Shown: positions 25,156 to 33,813 of the stretch, one piece after another
Position numbering within the stretch: position 1 is the first letter of the stretch
Layout: every line of letters begins with the position of its first letter
Assembly: GCF_030849025.1 (NCBI RefSeq)
Contig: NZ_CP118224.1
Span: 1,658,001-1,722,000, forward strand
Direction: 5' to 3'
Origin: Oceanimonas pelagia
GTDB taxonomy: Bacteria > Pseudomonadota > Gammaproteobacteria > Enterobacterales > Aeromonadaceae
Length of the DNA stretch: 64,000 nucleotides
Position numbers and translations under genes: made by a program
Notes under the pieces: model-generated
Told to the model about the DNA's origin: nothing
Databases searched by the model: none
The model's input: the letters and a program-made list of their open reading frames with translations, nothing else

Positions 25156-25894
25156 AAGTCACCTGCAACTGGCCGGGTAACACCAGGTCGCCGTCTCGCG
25201 TGGTCACTGTAAGCTCCATTCGAATCAATTGATCGGACTCATCGTAGCCCAGAAATACCGTGTCTCCTGTGATCTCCGTCAACATCAGACTGGCTTTTCC
25301 CCACTCTTCGCCGGGACTTTTTACTTCACGGTAAAGGTCATTATTACGCTGACAGTAACGCACCTGCTCACCCTTGAGCAGGGTATAGCGCTGACCATAG
25401 CCGGCACGACTGAAATGAACTGAACCCAAGGCATCGTGAAAGCCGATGCTGGTGGGTGCAGGATCCTGATCGGTAAAAGGGTAAACGTCCTCAGGCTGCT
25501 CGTCGGGGTATTCACTCCAAATGCTGCCGCTGTCCGGTCGAATGGCCATAAAGGCGTTCTCTATCTTCTCTCCCTGCAAACTAAGCGGTATGACAAACGT
25601 CGCCGTGCCGGTTTTTACCGAATCCGGGAGCCCCAGATAAGTGCCGGCGGCCAGGGCCGGTACAAAGGCAAGACAACCATCCTTTATATACACGCTGGGG
25701 CCATAGGCAACGGCCAGTTCACGGCGCAGGCGCTCCATGGCAAAGCGGGCGCCGGCGAGGGCCTGGGCACGTTCGGCGCTGCCCATATAGCTCTCGGCCA
25801 TTTGCGCCACAAAGCGGGTGCCGAATACGGCGCTGATGCCAATCAGCACCATGACGATCACCAGCTCCAGCAGGGTAAAACCACGCGCCTTCAT
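25145..25894 (-). CDS. mshO: MSHA minor pilin MshO
   Basis: This 249-residue minor pilin of the MSHA type IV pilus has the type III prepilin signal KARGFTLLELVIVMVLIGIS with Glu5 after the cleavage site. The globular domain includes SIGFHDALGSVHFSRAGY and ends VLPGQLQVTYAP. It overlaps mshD by four bases and mshP by eleven, so translation is probably coupled. Confidence 0.88.
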   Translation of the reverse strand: MKARGFTLLELVIVMVLIGISAVFGTRFVAQMAESYMGSAERAQALAGARFAMERLRRELAVAYGPSVYIKDGCLAFVPALAAGTYLGLPDSVKTGTATFVIPLSLQGEKIENAFMAIRPDSGSIWSEYPDEQPEDVYPFTDQDPAPTSIGFHDALGSVHFSRAGYGQRYTLLKGEQVRYCQRNNDLYREVKSPGEEWGKASLMLTEITGDTVFLGYDESDQLIRMELTVTTRDGDLVLPGQLQVTYAP

Positions 25895-26421
25895 CGAATG
25901 TTGTACCTGTGCAGGGTAAAGGAAAGATCGGAGCCGTTTTGATCTGCTATGGTGATCACAACCTTTTTAAAGGATGTGCCGGCACTATCGTCTTCGGATG
26001 TAACGCAGGTTGCCACCCGATAGCGACGATAGAGCTGAGGGCTGGCCAGTTTCAGATTTTCTTCATTGGCCAGCTCATCACCATCAATAGCATTTTCATC
26101 ACACCAGAGGTTGAAATCATCGACATGTTTAAAGGAATTAAGACCACTGTGTTCCTCTGCTGTCGCGCTATTTACACAACCGGTATCCTCATCAATATCA
26201 CAACGAATTTGTAACCGTGGATTATTGGCAGCATCGTATTTTACCGCCAGCACCTGTTCGGCCAGGGCTTCCGCCAGCGCCACGGCGCGAAACTGAAATA
26301 CCGGATCCAGCTGGCGCGGCTGACTCAAAAAGAACAAGCCCGCCCCCACCAGCACGATGGCCAGTATCGCCAGCCCCACCACGTATTCCAGCAGGCTGAG
26401 CCCAGCGTTACGGCGCAACAT
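25891..26421 (-). CDS. mshD: MSHA minor pilin MshD
   Basis: This 176-residue minor pilin has the class III prepilin leader RRNAGLSLLEYVVGLAILAI with Glu5. The globular part has four cysteines (CDID, GCVN, WCDEN, TCVTSE), likely forming disulfides in the periplasm. It overlaps mshC by fourteen bases. Parts of the globular domain are more AT-rich than neighbouring genes, as expected for surface-exposed pilins under diversifying pressure. Confidence 0.85.
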   Translation of the reverse strand: MLRRNAGLSLLEYVVGLAILAIVLVGAGLFFLSQPRQLDPVFQFRAVALAEALAEQVLAVKYDAANNPRLQIRCDIDEDTGCVNSATAEEHSGLNSFKHVDDFNLWCDENAIDGDELANEENLKLASPQLYRRYRVATCVTSEDDSAGTSFKKVVITIADQNGSDLSFTLHRYNIR

Positions 26422-26947
26422 GAATATAGCCCTCGGGTTCTATCAATACGGTTTGCCCGCCAAGGGTAATTTGCAGGGTATTGTCCAGTGGCTGCTCCCC
26501 CGCACCACTGTTCACGAAAGGACGCCCCAAACGGCTGGACTCACTGAGATAATCAGGGTCGCCGGCCGCTTCGCCAAACTGCAGGGTAAAAGGCAGGGTT
26601 TGATTTGAAGACACCGGCTGGTTGACTCCCAGCCAGAGGTTGGGATCCGGGCTGTTCATATCTGCCAGCAGGCTCGTACTGCGGCAATCACTGGAAATGG
26701 TCACACCTTCGGGGGTCACCGCAATGACGCCACAGCGGTCTGTGCCGGTGCCGCCTTGCAGCGCCTGTGGATCGTTCATCGCCCTGAGCTGGGCCAGCCG
26801 CAACAAGCCCGCCAGGTTGCGGGCCTGCAACGAACCGTCAAAGTCGCTGCCCACCGGCAGGCGAGGAATGGCCACGGCGGCGAGAATACCCACCAGCACC
26901 AGCACGGCGACCAGTTCAATCAGAGTAAAGCCGTTATGCCGCTTCAT
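26408..26947 (-). CDS. mshC: MSHA minor pilin MshC
   Basis: This 179-residue minor pilin has the prepilin signal KRHNGFTLIELVAVLVLVGI and a GspH-like globular domain containing DRCGVIAVTPEGVTISSDCR, whose two cysteines may pair. It lies 45 bases after mshA, beyond a strong terminator, so its expression should be lower than that of the major pilin. Confidence 0.87.
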   Translation of the reverse strand: MKRHNGFTLIELVAVLVLVGILAAVAIPRLPVGSDFDGSLQARNLAGLLRLAQLRAMNDPQALQGGTGTDRCGVIAVTPEGVTISSDCRSTSLLADMNSPDPNLWLGVNQPVSSNQTLPFTLQFGEAAGDPDYLSESSRLGRPFVNSGAGEQPLDNTLQITLGGQTVLIEPEGYIHVAP

Positions 26948-26960
26948 AAGATTAAGGCGT

Positions 26961-26986
26961 TAAAAAAGGCGGCCGAAGCCGCCTTT
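26961..26986 (-). terminator. Intrinsic terminator/attenuator between mshA and mshC
   Basis: On the minus strand a perfect nine-base stem AAAGGCGGC/GCCGCCTTT with the stable TTCG tetraloop is followed by a T-run. It begins seven bases after the mshA stop. It should let mshA accumulate as a short abundant transcript while limiting the downstream minor pilins. Confidence 0.88.
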
Positions 26987-26992
26987 GGTCTC

Positions 26993-27478
26993 TTAACACT
27001 TATCATCTACTATAGCGATAGTGGGCCGCTTACCGAAACTATCAGGCTCAGTGTAAGTAACTTTACAATTTTCAGCACGGTTAGCTGGATAAATTTCGAA
27101 AACACCGTCATCAGTAACATTCGTATTGTAAGTAGCATCAAAGTCCAAAAGTGACTTTATACCAGTATCTTCTTCTGCTGTAGGGTAACCGTACACAATG
27201 CTTACTGTTACCTCTTCACCTGCATCGTTATATTTTAATTCCACAGGTGCATCATCAGCATCTGCGTCTCGACCTTGATTATCCAACCCTTGTATTATCG
27301 CTTTAGAGTTTGCCAGTGTCGAAGCTGTCTCCATGGAGCTCTTTAAGGCTTTCAAGTTTGCGCTATACGCATCACCCTGCAGGTTCAAAAAACGCGGCGC
27401 AGCCACGGCGCCCAGAATGCCGAGAATAACAATTACAATAACCAGTTCGATCAGGGTAAAACCCGCTGCTCTTTTCAT
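26993..27478 (-). CDS. mshA: MSHA major pilin MshA
   Basis: This 161-residue type IV pilin has the class III leader KRAAGFTLIELVIVIVILGI, cleaved before Phe, with Glu5. The helix continues AAPRFLNLQGDAYSANL, characteristic of MshA. A C-terminal disulfide loop is likely between the cysteines in ENCKV and DDKC. The globular region is AT-rich against the surrounding genes. Only one pilin gene stands here, where other genomes carry mshB and mshA side by side. Its own leader region and a terminator flank it, consistent with the major subunit. Confidence 0.88.
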   Translation of the reverse strand: MKRAAGFTLIELVIVIVILGILGAVAAPRFLNLQGDAYSANLKALKSSMETASTLANSKAIIQGLDNQGRDADADDAPVELKYNDAGEEVTVSIVYGYPTAEEDTGIKSLLDFDATYNTNVTDDGVFEIYPANRAENCKVTYTEPDSFGKRPTIAIVDDKC

Positions 27479-27519
27479 CTTGATCCCTTGTTTTTTACGT
27501 TACCAGCCTGTTGTGAAAA

Positions 27520-27538
27520 GTTGAGCATTTTACTCAAC
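27520..27538. repeat. Inverted repeat in the mshA leader
   Basis: GTTGAG and CTCAAC flank a seven-base AT-rich loop, about 40-60 bases before the mshA start. It could be an RNA hairpin in the leader or an operator. There is no T-tract, so it does not look like a terminator. Confidence 0.4.
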
Positions 27539-27575
27539 AAATTCAATAAACTACCGGGTCAAATCTTACCGTTCC

Positions 27576-27591
27576 GGCAGGTTTCATTCCA
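27576..27591 (-). promoter_or_regulatory. Candidate sigma-54 promoter upstream of mshA
   Basis: On the minus strand TGGAATGAAACCTGCC keeps the GG and GC of a -24/-12 promoter with the required ten-base separation. It would place the start of transcription about 85 bases before the mshA ATG. Several type IV major pilin genes are sigma-54 dependent; for MSHA this is inference only. Confidence 0.35.
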
Positions 27592-27634
27592 GCCCTTTTT
27601 GTATAAAAACCGGTCATGCATGCCGGAATGCACA

Positions 27635-28858
27635 TTAACCGCCTTTTACAATGTTTACCATGTCCCACATGGGAGTGAAAATGCCCAGCGCCAGCACCAG
27701 CACCATGGCGGCGATGGCGGTGATCAGTATGGGCTCGATGCGGGAAGACAGGTTGGCAATGTCGTAGTCCACTTCTTCTTCGTAAAAGCGGCCCGCTTCC
27801 ATCACCATTTCATCCACCCGGCCGGTTTCTTCGCCTACCCGGAACATCTGCAAAATCAAAGGGGTAAACACACCGATGTGCTCGGCCACCGCCGACAGGC
27901 TGTCGCCGGAGGTGAGTCCTTCCTCCATACGGTGAATGGCCCTGGTGAGGAAGGCGTTGTCGGTGGCGCTGCCGGCCAGACGCAGTACCCGGGTGATGGG
28001 CACGCCGGCGGAAAGCATCATGGCGAAGCTGCGGCAAAAACGCGCCAGCAGAATGCGCTTGATAAGCGGCCCCACAATGGGAATGCGCAGCAGGGCATGG
28101 TGCCAGCGCAGCCGGCCCGTTGGCGTGCGCACATACCACATAAAGCCGCCGGCAAGGGCCAGCACCCCGGCCACCACCAGGCCGAAGTAATGGGTGAAAA
28201 AGTAGGAGCTGCCAATCAGAAAACGGGTGGTTAACGGCAAGTCTGCGCCCAGTTTGGCAAAAATGCCGCTGAAGGCCGGGATCACATAGAGATTGATAAT
28301 GGTCATGGCCGCCACCATGGCGATGGTCACAAACATGGGATAGCGAATGGCAGCCTTGATGCGCCGGCGGGTATCCAGCTCCAGCTGGTAGTAATGAGCC
28401 AGCTGTAAAAAGGCCTGTTCCAGCTGGCCGGTGCTTTCGCCCACTTCCACCAGCGACACAAACAGGCTGTTGAACAAATGCGGGTGAGCCGCCAGGGCGT
28501 TGGCCAGGGTCTGGCCCTGATTCAGGGACTGAGCCACCTCGTCGAGGGCTTCCTTCAGCACCCGCACGTCCGTGGTGTCCCGCAGCCCTTCCACAATGCG
28601 CAGAATGGGAATGCCCGCCCGGGTAAGCGAGGCAAACTGGCGGCTTAAAATCAGCAGCGCCTCGGGCCTGATGCCACCCTTTAAAAACTGACGCAGCGTG
28701 AGCCAGGTTTTGGTGCCGGAGCGGGTTTCCTTCATTTCCACCGGAATAAGCCCGGCCTGGGCCAGGCTGGCAGCCGCGCTTTCCCGGCTCGGCGCCTCCA
28801 TGCGGCCTTCGCTGAGCTGGCCCTGGCGGTCCCGGGCCTTGTACTGATAAAAGGCCAT
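27635..28858 (-). CDS. mshG: MSHA pilus inner-membrane platform protein MshG
   Basis: This 407-residue PilC/GspF family protein anchors the pilus assembly motor in the inner membrane. It starts MAFYQYKARDRQGQLSEGRM, the classical PilC N-terminus. It has two T2SSF domains, each followed by membrane helices (near 170-195, 220-240 and 375-400). The ATG at 28858 overlaps the mshE stop (TGATG); I prefer it to an in-frame start four codons earlier. Confidence 0.92.
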   Translation of the reverse strand: MAFYQYKARDRQGQLSEGRMEAPSRESAAASLAQAGLIPVEMKETRSGTKTWLTLRQFLKGGIRPEALLILSRQFASLTRAGIPILRIVEGLRDTTDVRVLKEALDEVAQSLNQGQTLANALAAHPHLFNSLFVSLVEVGESTGQLEQAFLQLAHYYQLELDTRRRIKAAIRYPMFVTIAMVAAMTIINLYVIPAFSGIFAKLGADLPLTTRFLIGSSYFFTHYFGLVVAGVLALAGGFMWYVRTPTGRLRWHHALLRIPIVGPLIKRILLARFCRSFAMMLSAGVPITRVLRLAGSATDNAFLTRAIHRMEEGLTSGDSLSAVAEHIGVFTPLILQMFRVGEETGRVDEMVMEAGRFYEEEVDYDIANLSSRIEPILITAIAAMVLVLALGIFTPMWDMVNIVKGG

Positions 28859-30555
28859 CACTCCACCCACTCGGACAGACGCAGCACTTCCGATACCGCA
28901 ATGGTGCCCTGCAACGCCTGTTCCAGGGCCGCCTGGGCCAGGGTCGCAAAGCCGGGCTGCCGTGCCACCTCGGCCTCAAAGGCTTCAATCTGCTGGCGGC
29001 GTAACGCATCGGCCATGGCCTGGTTCACTTCCAGCCATTCAAACACACCAATCCGCCCCTTGTAGCCGGTGTGGTTGCAGCTGGCGCAGCCTTCGCCCCG
29101 GTAAAAACGGCCATGCTCCGCCTGCGGATTCAGGTGCATCAGAAACTGGCGCTCACCCTCGTCGGGCTGGTGGGGCACCTTGCAGTATTCGCAGATTTTG
29201 CGCACCAGCCGCTGAGCCAGCACGGCTTTCAGGGTGCTGGCCACCAGGTAGCCGGGCACCCCCATGTCCATCAGCCGTACCGCCGAGCTGGGCGCGTCGT
29301 TGGTATGCAGGGTAGACAGCACCAGGTGGCCGGTAAGGGCGCCGCGCATGGCGATTTCGGCGGTTTCCTGATCACGCATTTCACCGATCAGCAACACGTC
29401 GGGATCCTGACGCAGGCTGGTGCGCAGAATGCGGGCAAAGGTCAGCCCCACCTTGCTGTTCACCTGCACCTGGTTCACCCGGGGAAGACGATATTCCACC
29501 GGATCCTCGGCGGTAATGATTTTGCGGTCGGGGGTATTGAGCTCGGACAGGGCGCCGTAAAGGGTGGTGGTTTTACCGCTGCCGGTGGGACCGGTCACCA
29601 GAATAATGCCGTTGGGGCTGGCCAGTTTGCGCCGGAACGCCGCCAGCAGCTCCGCGGGCATGCCCGCCTGGGCCAGGGTGCGGGTGCCGCCGGACTGATC
29701 CAGCAGCCGCAGCACCACCGCCTCGCCATATTGCACCGGCATGGTGGCCATGCGCACGTCCACCGGGTTATTCCTGATGGTGAGTTCAAAGCGGCCGTCC
29801 TGGGGCAGGCGCCGCTCGGAGATGTCCAGCCCGGCCATGAGCTTTAACCGCGACACCAGCGCCGGGGCAATGGCCACTTCCTTGAGCTCGGTTTCCTGCA
29901 ACAGGCCGTCCACCCGCATGCGCAGGCGAATCACCTTGTGATCGGGCTCAATATGAATATCCGAGGCGCCCACCTGCAGGGCGTCTTCAAACAGGGAGTT
30001 GAGCAGCCGGGCCACGGTGGCATCGCTGTCTTCCAGGCCGGCGGTTTCTATCACGCTGCGGCTGGGAGCATGCTCCTCCGAAAGCTGGCCGGCCAGGTTG
30101 GCAATGTCGTCGGTACGCCGGTAAAGCTGATCATACAAGGCCAGCATCTGGCTGTGGGGGGCCACCGCCAGGTGCACCTCGCGGGGAGCCAGCAGGTTGC
30201 TGATGGCATCCTGAGTGTCAAGATCGGCGGGATCGGCCAGCACTACTGTGGCCTGGGTGTCGTCAGCGTCGATCACCAGCGCCCGGTAACGCCGGGCATA
30301 GACTTCCGACAGCAGCTTCACCGCCTGGGGCTTGATCTCGGTCTTGTTGAGATCCAGCAGCGGGATCACCAGCTGCTCGGCCACAAAGCCCAGCAGCTCC
30401 AGCTCGGTGAGCATGCCCATCTGCACCAGCACGGCGCCCAGGCGGCCCCCTTCCTGGCGCTGGCGCTGCAGCACTGTGTCCAGCTGGGCTTCAGTGATTA
30501 CGCCATGATCAATCAGCAGCTCGCCCAGGCGTTTAGTGAGTTTGCGTTGTGCCAT
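28858..30555 (-). CDS. mshE: MSHA pilus extension ATPase MshE, c-di-GMP-binding type
   Basis: This 565-residue secretion ATPase powers pilus extension. Its N-terminal MshEN domain carries two complete copies of the c-di-GMP motif: residues 9-32 (RLG...G...L...Q) and residues 38-61, separated by five residues as in known MshEN folds. The ATPase part has Walker A GPTGSGKTTTLYG, Walker B-region LLIGEMRDQETAEIA and STLHTND. A zinc tetracysteine is present (CEYC and CASCNHTGYKGR). The start overlaps the end of mshN by 23 bases. Confidence 0.94.
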   Translation of the reverse strand: MAQRKLTKRLGELLIDHGVITEAQLDTVLQRQRQEGGRLGAVLVQMGMLTELELLGFVAEQLVIPLLDLNKTEIKPQAVKLLSEVYARRYRALVIDADDTQATVVLADPADLDTQDAISNLLAPREVHLAVAPHSQMLALYDQLYRRTDDIANLAGQLSEEHAPSRSVIETAGLEDSDATVARLLNSLFEDALQVGASDIHIEPDHKVIRLRMRVDGLLQETELKEVAIAPALVSRLKLMAGLDISERRLPQDGRFELTIRNNPVDVRMATMPVQYGEAVVLRLLDQSGGTRTLAQAGMPAELLAAFRRKLASPNGIILVTGPTGSGKTTTLYGALSELNTPDRKIITAEDPVEYRLPRVNQVQVNSKVGLTFARILRTSLRQDPDVLLIGEMRDQETAEIAMRGALTGHLVLSTLHTNDAPSSAVRLMDMGVPGYLVASTLKAVLAQRLVRKICEYCKVPHQPDEGERQFLMHLNPQAEHGRFYRGEGCASCNHTGYKGRIGVFEWLEVNQAMADALRRQQIEAFEAEVARQPGFATLAQAALEQALQGTIAVSEVLRLSEWVE

Positions 30556-31264
30556 GTTGCTCCAGTTGCTGGTTTACAAATTGCAGCGAGGCCACGCCCA
30601 GATCCACACTGGCCCGGGCCTGCTCAAAGGCAGCGGTAAAGTCCTGCCCCAGGCGGCGCTGGCACAGCCCCAGGCCCAGCCACCAGGGGCCGCTGTCCTG
30701 CACGGCCAGCAGCCGGTGATAAAGGGCGATGGCCGCCTCACACTGGTTGCTGCGCCGGCCGGCTTCGGCCTTGAGACCGTAATAATCCAGATGCTCGGCC
30801 AATGACGGCGTGGCGCCGTCCAGTACCTTCCAGGCCGCGGCATGGCGGCGTTCGCTGGCCAGAATGCGTGCCAGAGTCAGCCGCAGCTCGGCCTGCGCGG
30901 GCGCCAGCGCCAGTCCCTGCTGCAGCAGCGCCCTGGCCTGGGCCAGGGCGCCCCGGCCATATTGCAGAGAAGCCAGCTTCAACCGCACCGAATGGGCGTC
31001 GGGGTACTCGGCCAGCAGGCTCAGCAGGCGTTGCTCGGCGCCGGCCCAGTCGCCGGCGGCCAGGGCCAGCTCGGACGCCTTCTGGCCTTCCGCCAGCCGC
31101 TCGGCCCGGCTGGGCGTGACTTCGCTGATGGCCAGCTCGCTGGCCGCCGGCGGAGTGGCCATGATCTCGGCCCAGACCGGATCCTGCCAGTCGGGCTGCT
31201 CTTCCTGAGCCACGGCCGGTGCTCCCAGCAACACCAGCCATAGCAGGCCACTGACCTTTTTCAT
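30533..31264 (-). CDS. mshN: MSHA biogenesis TPR protein MshN
   Basis: This 243-residue periplasmic or membrane-anchored protein has an N-terminal hydrophobic signal (SGLLWLVLLGAPAVAQ). A helical TPR-like region follows (YPDAHSVRLKLASLQYGRG; GLALAPAQAELRLTLARIL). It is shorter than MshN of Vibrio, which also has a longer linker. The ATG shares a base with the mshL stop (TAATG), so no mshM gene intervenes. Confidence 0.8.
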   Translation of the reverse strand: MKKVSGLLWLVLLGAPAVAQEEQPDWQDPVWAEIMATPPAASELAISEVTPSRAERLAEGQKASELALAAGDWAGAEQRLLSLLAEYPDAHSVRLKLASLQYGRGALAQARALLQQGLALAPAQAELRLTLARILASERRHAAAWKVLDGATPSLAEHLDYYGLKAEAGRRSNQCEAAIALYHRLLAVQDSGPWWLGLGLCQRRLGQDFTAAFEQARASVDLGVASLQFVNQQLEQHGTTQTH

Positions 31265-32853
31265 TATCTGACTCCGCTGTGCAGTTCATCGAGTGACGAT
31301 GGCGGATACCATTTTTCCAGCAAATCCCGCGAGCGTTGCAGCTCGGTTTGCCAGGTGTTGGCCGCCACCACCACCGGGCGCAGCATAATCACCAGCTCGC
31401 TCTTCTGGGTGGCCAGGTTACGGTTCTTGAACAGGTTACCCAGCACCGGGATCTGGCTTATCAGCGGCACGGCGGTTTCCTGCTGGGTTTGTTTCTCCTG
31501 CATCAGGCCACCGATAATAATCACCTCGCCAGACGCGGCTTCCACTACGGTGTCCGATTCCCGCACCGTGCTTCTGGCCAGCGGCAGGCGCAGCTCACCA
31601 CTGCCAAAATCGATGCTTTTGCTGCTGTCTTCCACCTGGCTCACCGCCGGATGAATATGCAGCAATACCCGGTTGTCGTCGGCAATCTGGGGCGTTACAT
31701 CCAGGGAAATACCGGAAAAAAACGGGCTCAGCTCAATGTCGGGCGTGGTTTCCGACACCCCGCTGGTATTGGTGGTGGTCAGTGAAAAATCGGTAACAAA
31801 ATACTCGTCGGTGCCCACCTTGATCACCGCCTTCTGGTTATTGCTGGTGGTCACCCTGGGATTGGACAGGGTATTGACCTCACCCTGGGTCTGCAGCAGG
31901 TTGATCACCGCATCGAAGTTGCCGTCGGTGTAGGTAAACACGGCCCCGCCCCCCAGCAACTCCGACAGCGGGCTTAAAAAGCCGCCGTAGGGGTAGCTCT
32001 GGCCGGTGGCCAGTTGCCCCTTGCGGCTGTTGGCGCTCAGGTTATTCCACTCAATGCCCTGCTCGTAGCCGTCGTTCAGCTCCACTTCCACAATGCGCGC
32101 TTCCAGGATCACCTGACGCTTGAGCTGACGCTCGGCCCGAGTGAGAAAGTCGTCCACCAGCGCCAGCTCGTCGGGGGCGGCGCGCACCGTCACCAGCCCG
32201 GCCTGGGGGTTGGTTACCACCACCCGGCCTTCCTCGTCGCCAATCAGCCGGCCGAGGGCGCTTTCCAGATCGGCCCAGAAATCGTTGCTCGACTCGGTGT
32301 TGATGCGGGTGGCGCTGGTCTGGCCGCCGCCGTCTTCGCCGCTGGCCAGGCTGCTGCCACTGATGGCGGTCTGAGACTGACCGTTACGGGACAGCATCAG
32401 GTAATTGACGTTAAAGGTGCGGGTGCGCACGCCGTTGGGAAACACCTGATACACGCCGCCGCGGCGCTCAATGCCGTAGCCGTAAAGGCCGGAAATGGCG
32501 TCAAGGATCTCCGGCAGGGTCACCCGGCGCAGGTTGAGGGTAATGGTGCCGGCCACCTCCGGATGCACCGCAATGCTCACCTGGTGCTGGCTGCCCAGGG
32601 CGGCAAAAAATTCCCGGGCGTCCACGTCCCGGGCGGAAATATCGAAACGACGCAGCGGCGCGGCCTGGCTGGCCGCAAGTGGCCGACCCGAGCTCAGCAG
32701 CTCCTGCTCCACCGCCGCCGGCACCACGTCGGGACGGGCCCGCAGCGCCTCGTCGAGGGCGTCCTTGGGCAGGGTGCCGTCGGGGGCATGCACGCAGGCC
32801 GCCAGGCCGGCGCAGATAAAGGCCAGGGTAAGGGGTCGTATCATCCGTTTCAT
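31264..32853 (-). CDS. mshL: MSHA outer-membrane secretin MshL
   Basis: This 529-residue lipoprotein secretin forms the outer-membrane pore for the pilus. The signal ends in the lipobox GLAAC near residue 20. A secretin N-terminal (STN) domain follows (ISARDVDAREFFAALG, ITLNLRRVTLPEILDAI). The C-terminal secretin core has VPLISQIPVLGNLFKNR and the ending SELVIMLRPVVV. It overlaps mshK by four bases. Confidence 0.93.
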   Translation of the reverse strand: MKRMIRPLTLAFICAGLAACVHAPDGTLPKDALDEALRARPDVVPAAVEQELLSSGRPLAASQAAPLRRFDISARDVDAREFFAALGSQHQVSIAVHPEVAGTITLNLRRVTLPEILDAISGLYGYGIERRGGVYQVFPNGVRTRTFNVNYLMLSRNGQSQTAISGSSLASGEDGGGQTSATRINTESSNDFWADLESALGRLIGDEEGRVVVTNPQAGLVTVRAAPDELALVDDFLTRAERQLKRQVILEARIVEVELNDGYEQGIEWNNLSANSRKGQLATGQSYPYGGFLSPLSELLGGGAVFTYTDGNFDAVINLLQTQGEVNTLSNPRVTTSNNQKAVIKVGTDEYFVTDFSLTTTNTSGVSETTPDIELSPFFSGISLDVTPQIADDNRVLLHIHPAVSQVEDSSKSIDFGSGELRLPLARSTVRESDTVVEAASGEVIIIGGLMQEKQTQQETAVPLISQIPVLGNLFKNRNLATQKSELVIMLRPVVVAANTWQTELQRSRDLLEKWYPPSSLDELHSGVR

Positions 32854-33176
32854 TGAATATCCGTGTTGTCAAAAGTGGGAAACAGGCTCAGCTCCAGGCG
32901 TTTGCCCTGCCCTTCCAGCACTACCCGCCCGGTGCCGATGTGCACCAGGCGATAGCCGCCGATGGTGTCGCCCTGCACGTAGCGACGACCGTCGAGAATG
33001 GCGCTGGGCCGGCCGCCGCTGAAAATGGCCTGCAGCCGGGGCCCGGCAGCGGCTTCAATACGCTGCTCTCCCATGCCGGTTGCCGGCTGGCTCAGGCCGG
33101 CAAGGGGCCGGGTAGGATCCTGCAGACTGCCGGCGGCACTCAGCAGGGTAAAAACCAGGGCACTGGCATTAACCAC
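32850..33176 (-). CDS. mshK: MSHA biogenesis protein MshK
   Basis: This 108-residue small exported protein has a PilP-like layout. A hydrophobic N-terminal signal precedes DPTRPL, and then comes a compact domain with AIFSGGRPSAILDGRRYVQGD and a VLEGQGKRLELSLFP ending. It starts at a GTG inside the end of mshJ and overlaps mshL by four bases. It probably acts in the periplasm near the secretin. Confidence 0.82.
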   Translation of the reverse strand: MVNASALVFTLLSAAGSLQDPTRPLAGLSQPATGMGEQRIEAAAGPRLQAIFSGGRPSAILDGRRYVQGDTIGGYRLVHIGTGRVVLEGQGKRLELSLFPTFDNTDIQ

Positions 33177-33813
33177 GGATCAGCTCCTTGTGTTGACTGA
33201 TGGTAAAAAACTCCAGCCGAATATGACCGGTGGGATATTGCTCCAGTTCAAAACTCAGGCTTTGCCAGAAAATGCGCCCGTGCAGACTTTCCAGCCGCTT
33301 TACGTAATCCAGCAGTTGCAGATAACTGCCGGACAGCTCCAGCGCCAGGCCGTGACGATACAGTCGCTGGTCGCCGTCCTGGCCCTGGGCCATGGGCTCG
33401 GCGGGCAGATTGACAAGCCCCTGCAGGGTGAGGCCACTGCCCTGATCCAGCACCGACAGCAGCAAACCGGCCATTTGCTCCGGCCCCACCAGGGTGCGCA
33501 TGCGTTGATCCACGTTCTCATTCAGCCGGCTGAGCTGACGGTTCAGCCGGGCAATGCGCGGGCCCTGATCATTGGCCTTGAGCTCGGCAATGCGCCGGTT
33601 AATCTCCTCTACCAGTCCCTCTTGTCCGTCCAGCTCCCGTTGCAACCGCTGTTGCTCGGCCTGAAGCGCGGTGGCGCTGGCCTGCACCGTCTGTTCAAAC
33701 AGGGTCAGCCCCAGCCAGACCGCCAGCGCCCAGCCGGCCGCCACCAGCAGCCAGCGCTCACGCTTGGGACGGGCCATAAAACGCTCGTTCAGCAAGGCAA
33801 GGCGCTGCTTCAT
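33169..33813 (-). CDS. mshJ: MSHA biogenesis protein MshJ (PilO-like)
   Basis: This 214-residue bitopic inner-membrane protein has a basic cytoplasmic start, one membrane helix (WLLVAAGWALAVWLGLTLFE), a long coiled coil (about 50-110) and a small globular domain ending FFTISQHKELIRG. The architecture is that of PilO-type alignment proteins linking platform and secretin. It overlaps the previous gene by four bases. Confidence 0.86.
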   Translation of the reverse strand: MKQRLALLNERFMARPKRERWLLVAAGWALAVWLGLTLFEQTVQASATALQAEQQRLQRELDGQEGLVEEINRRIAELKANDQGPRIARLNRQLSRLNENVDQRMRTLVGPEQMAGLLLSVLDQGSGLTLQGLVNLPAEPMAQGQDGDQRLYRHGLALELSGSYLQLLDYVKRLESLHGRIFWQSLSFELEQYPTGHIRLEFFTISQHKELIRG

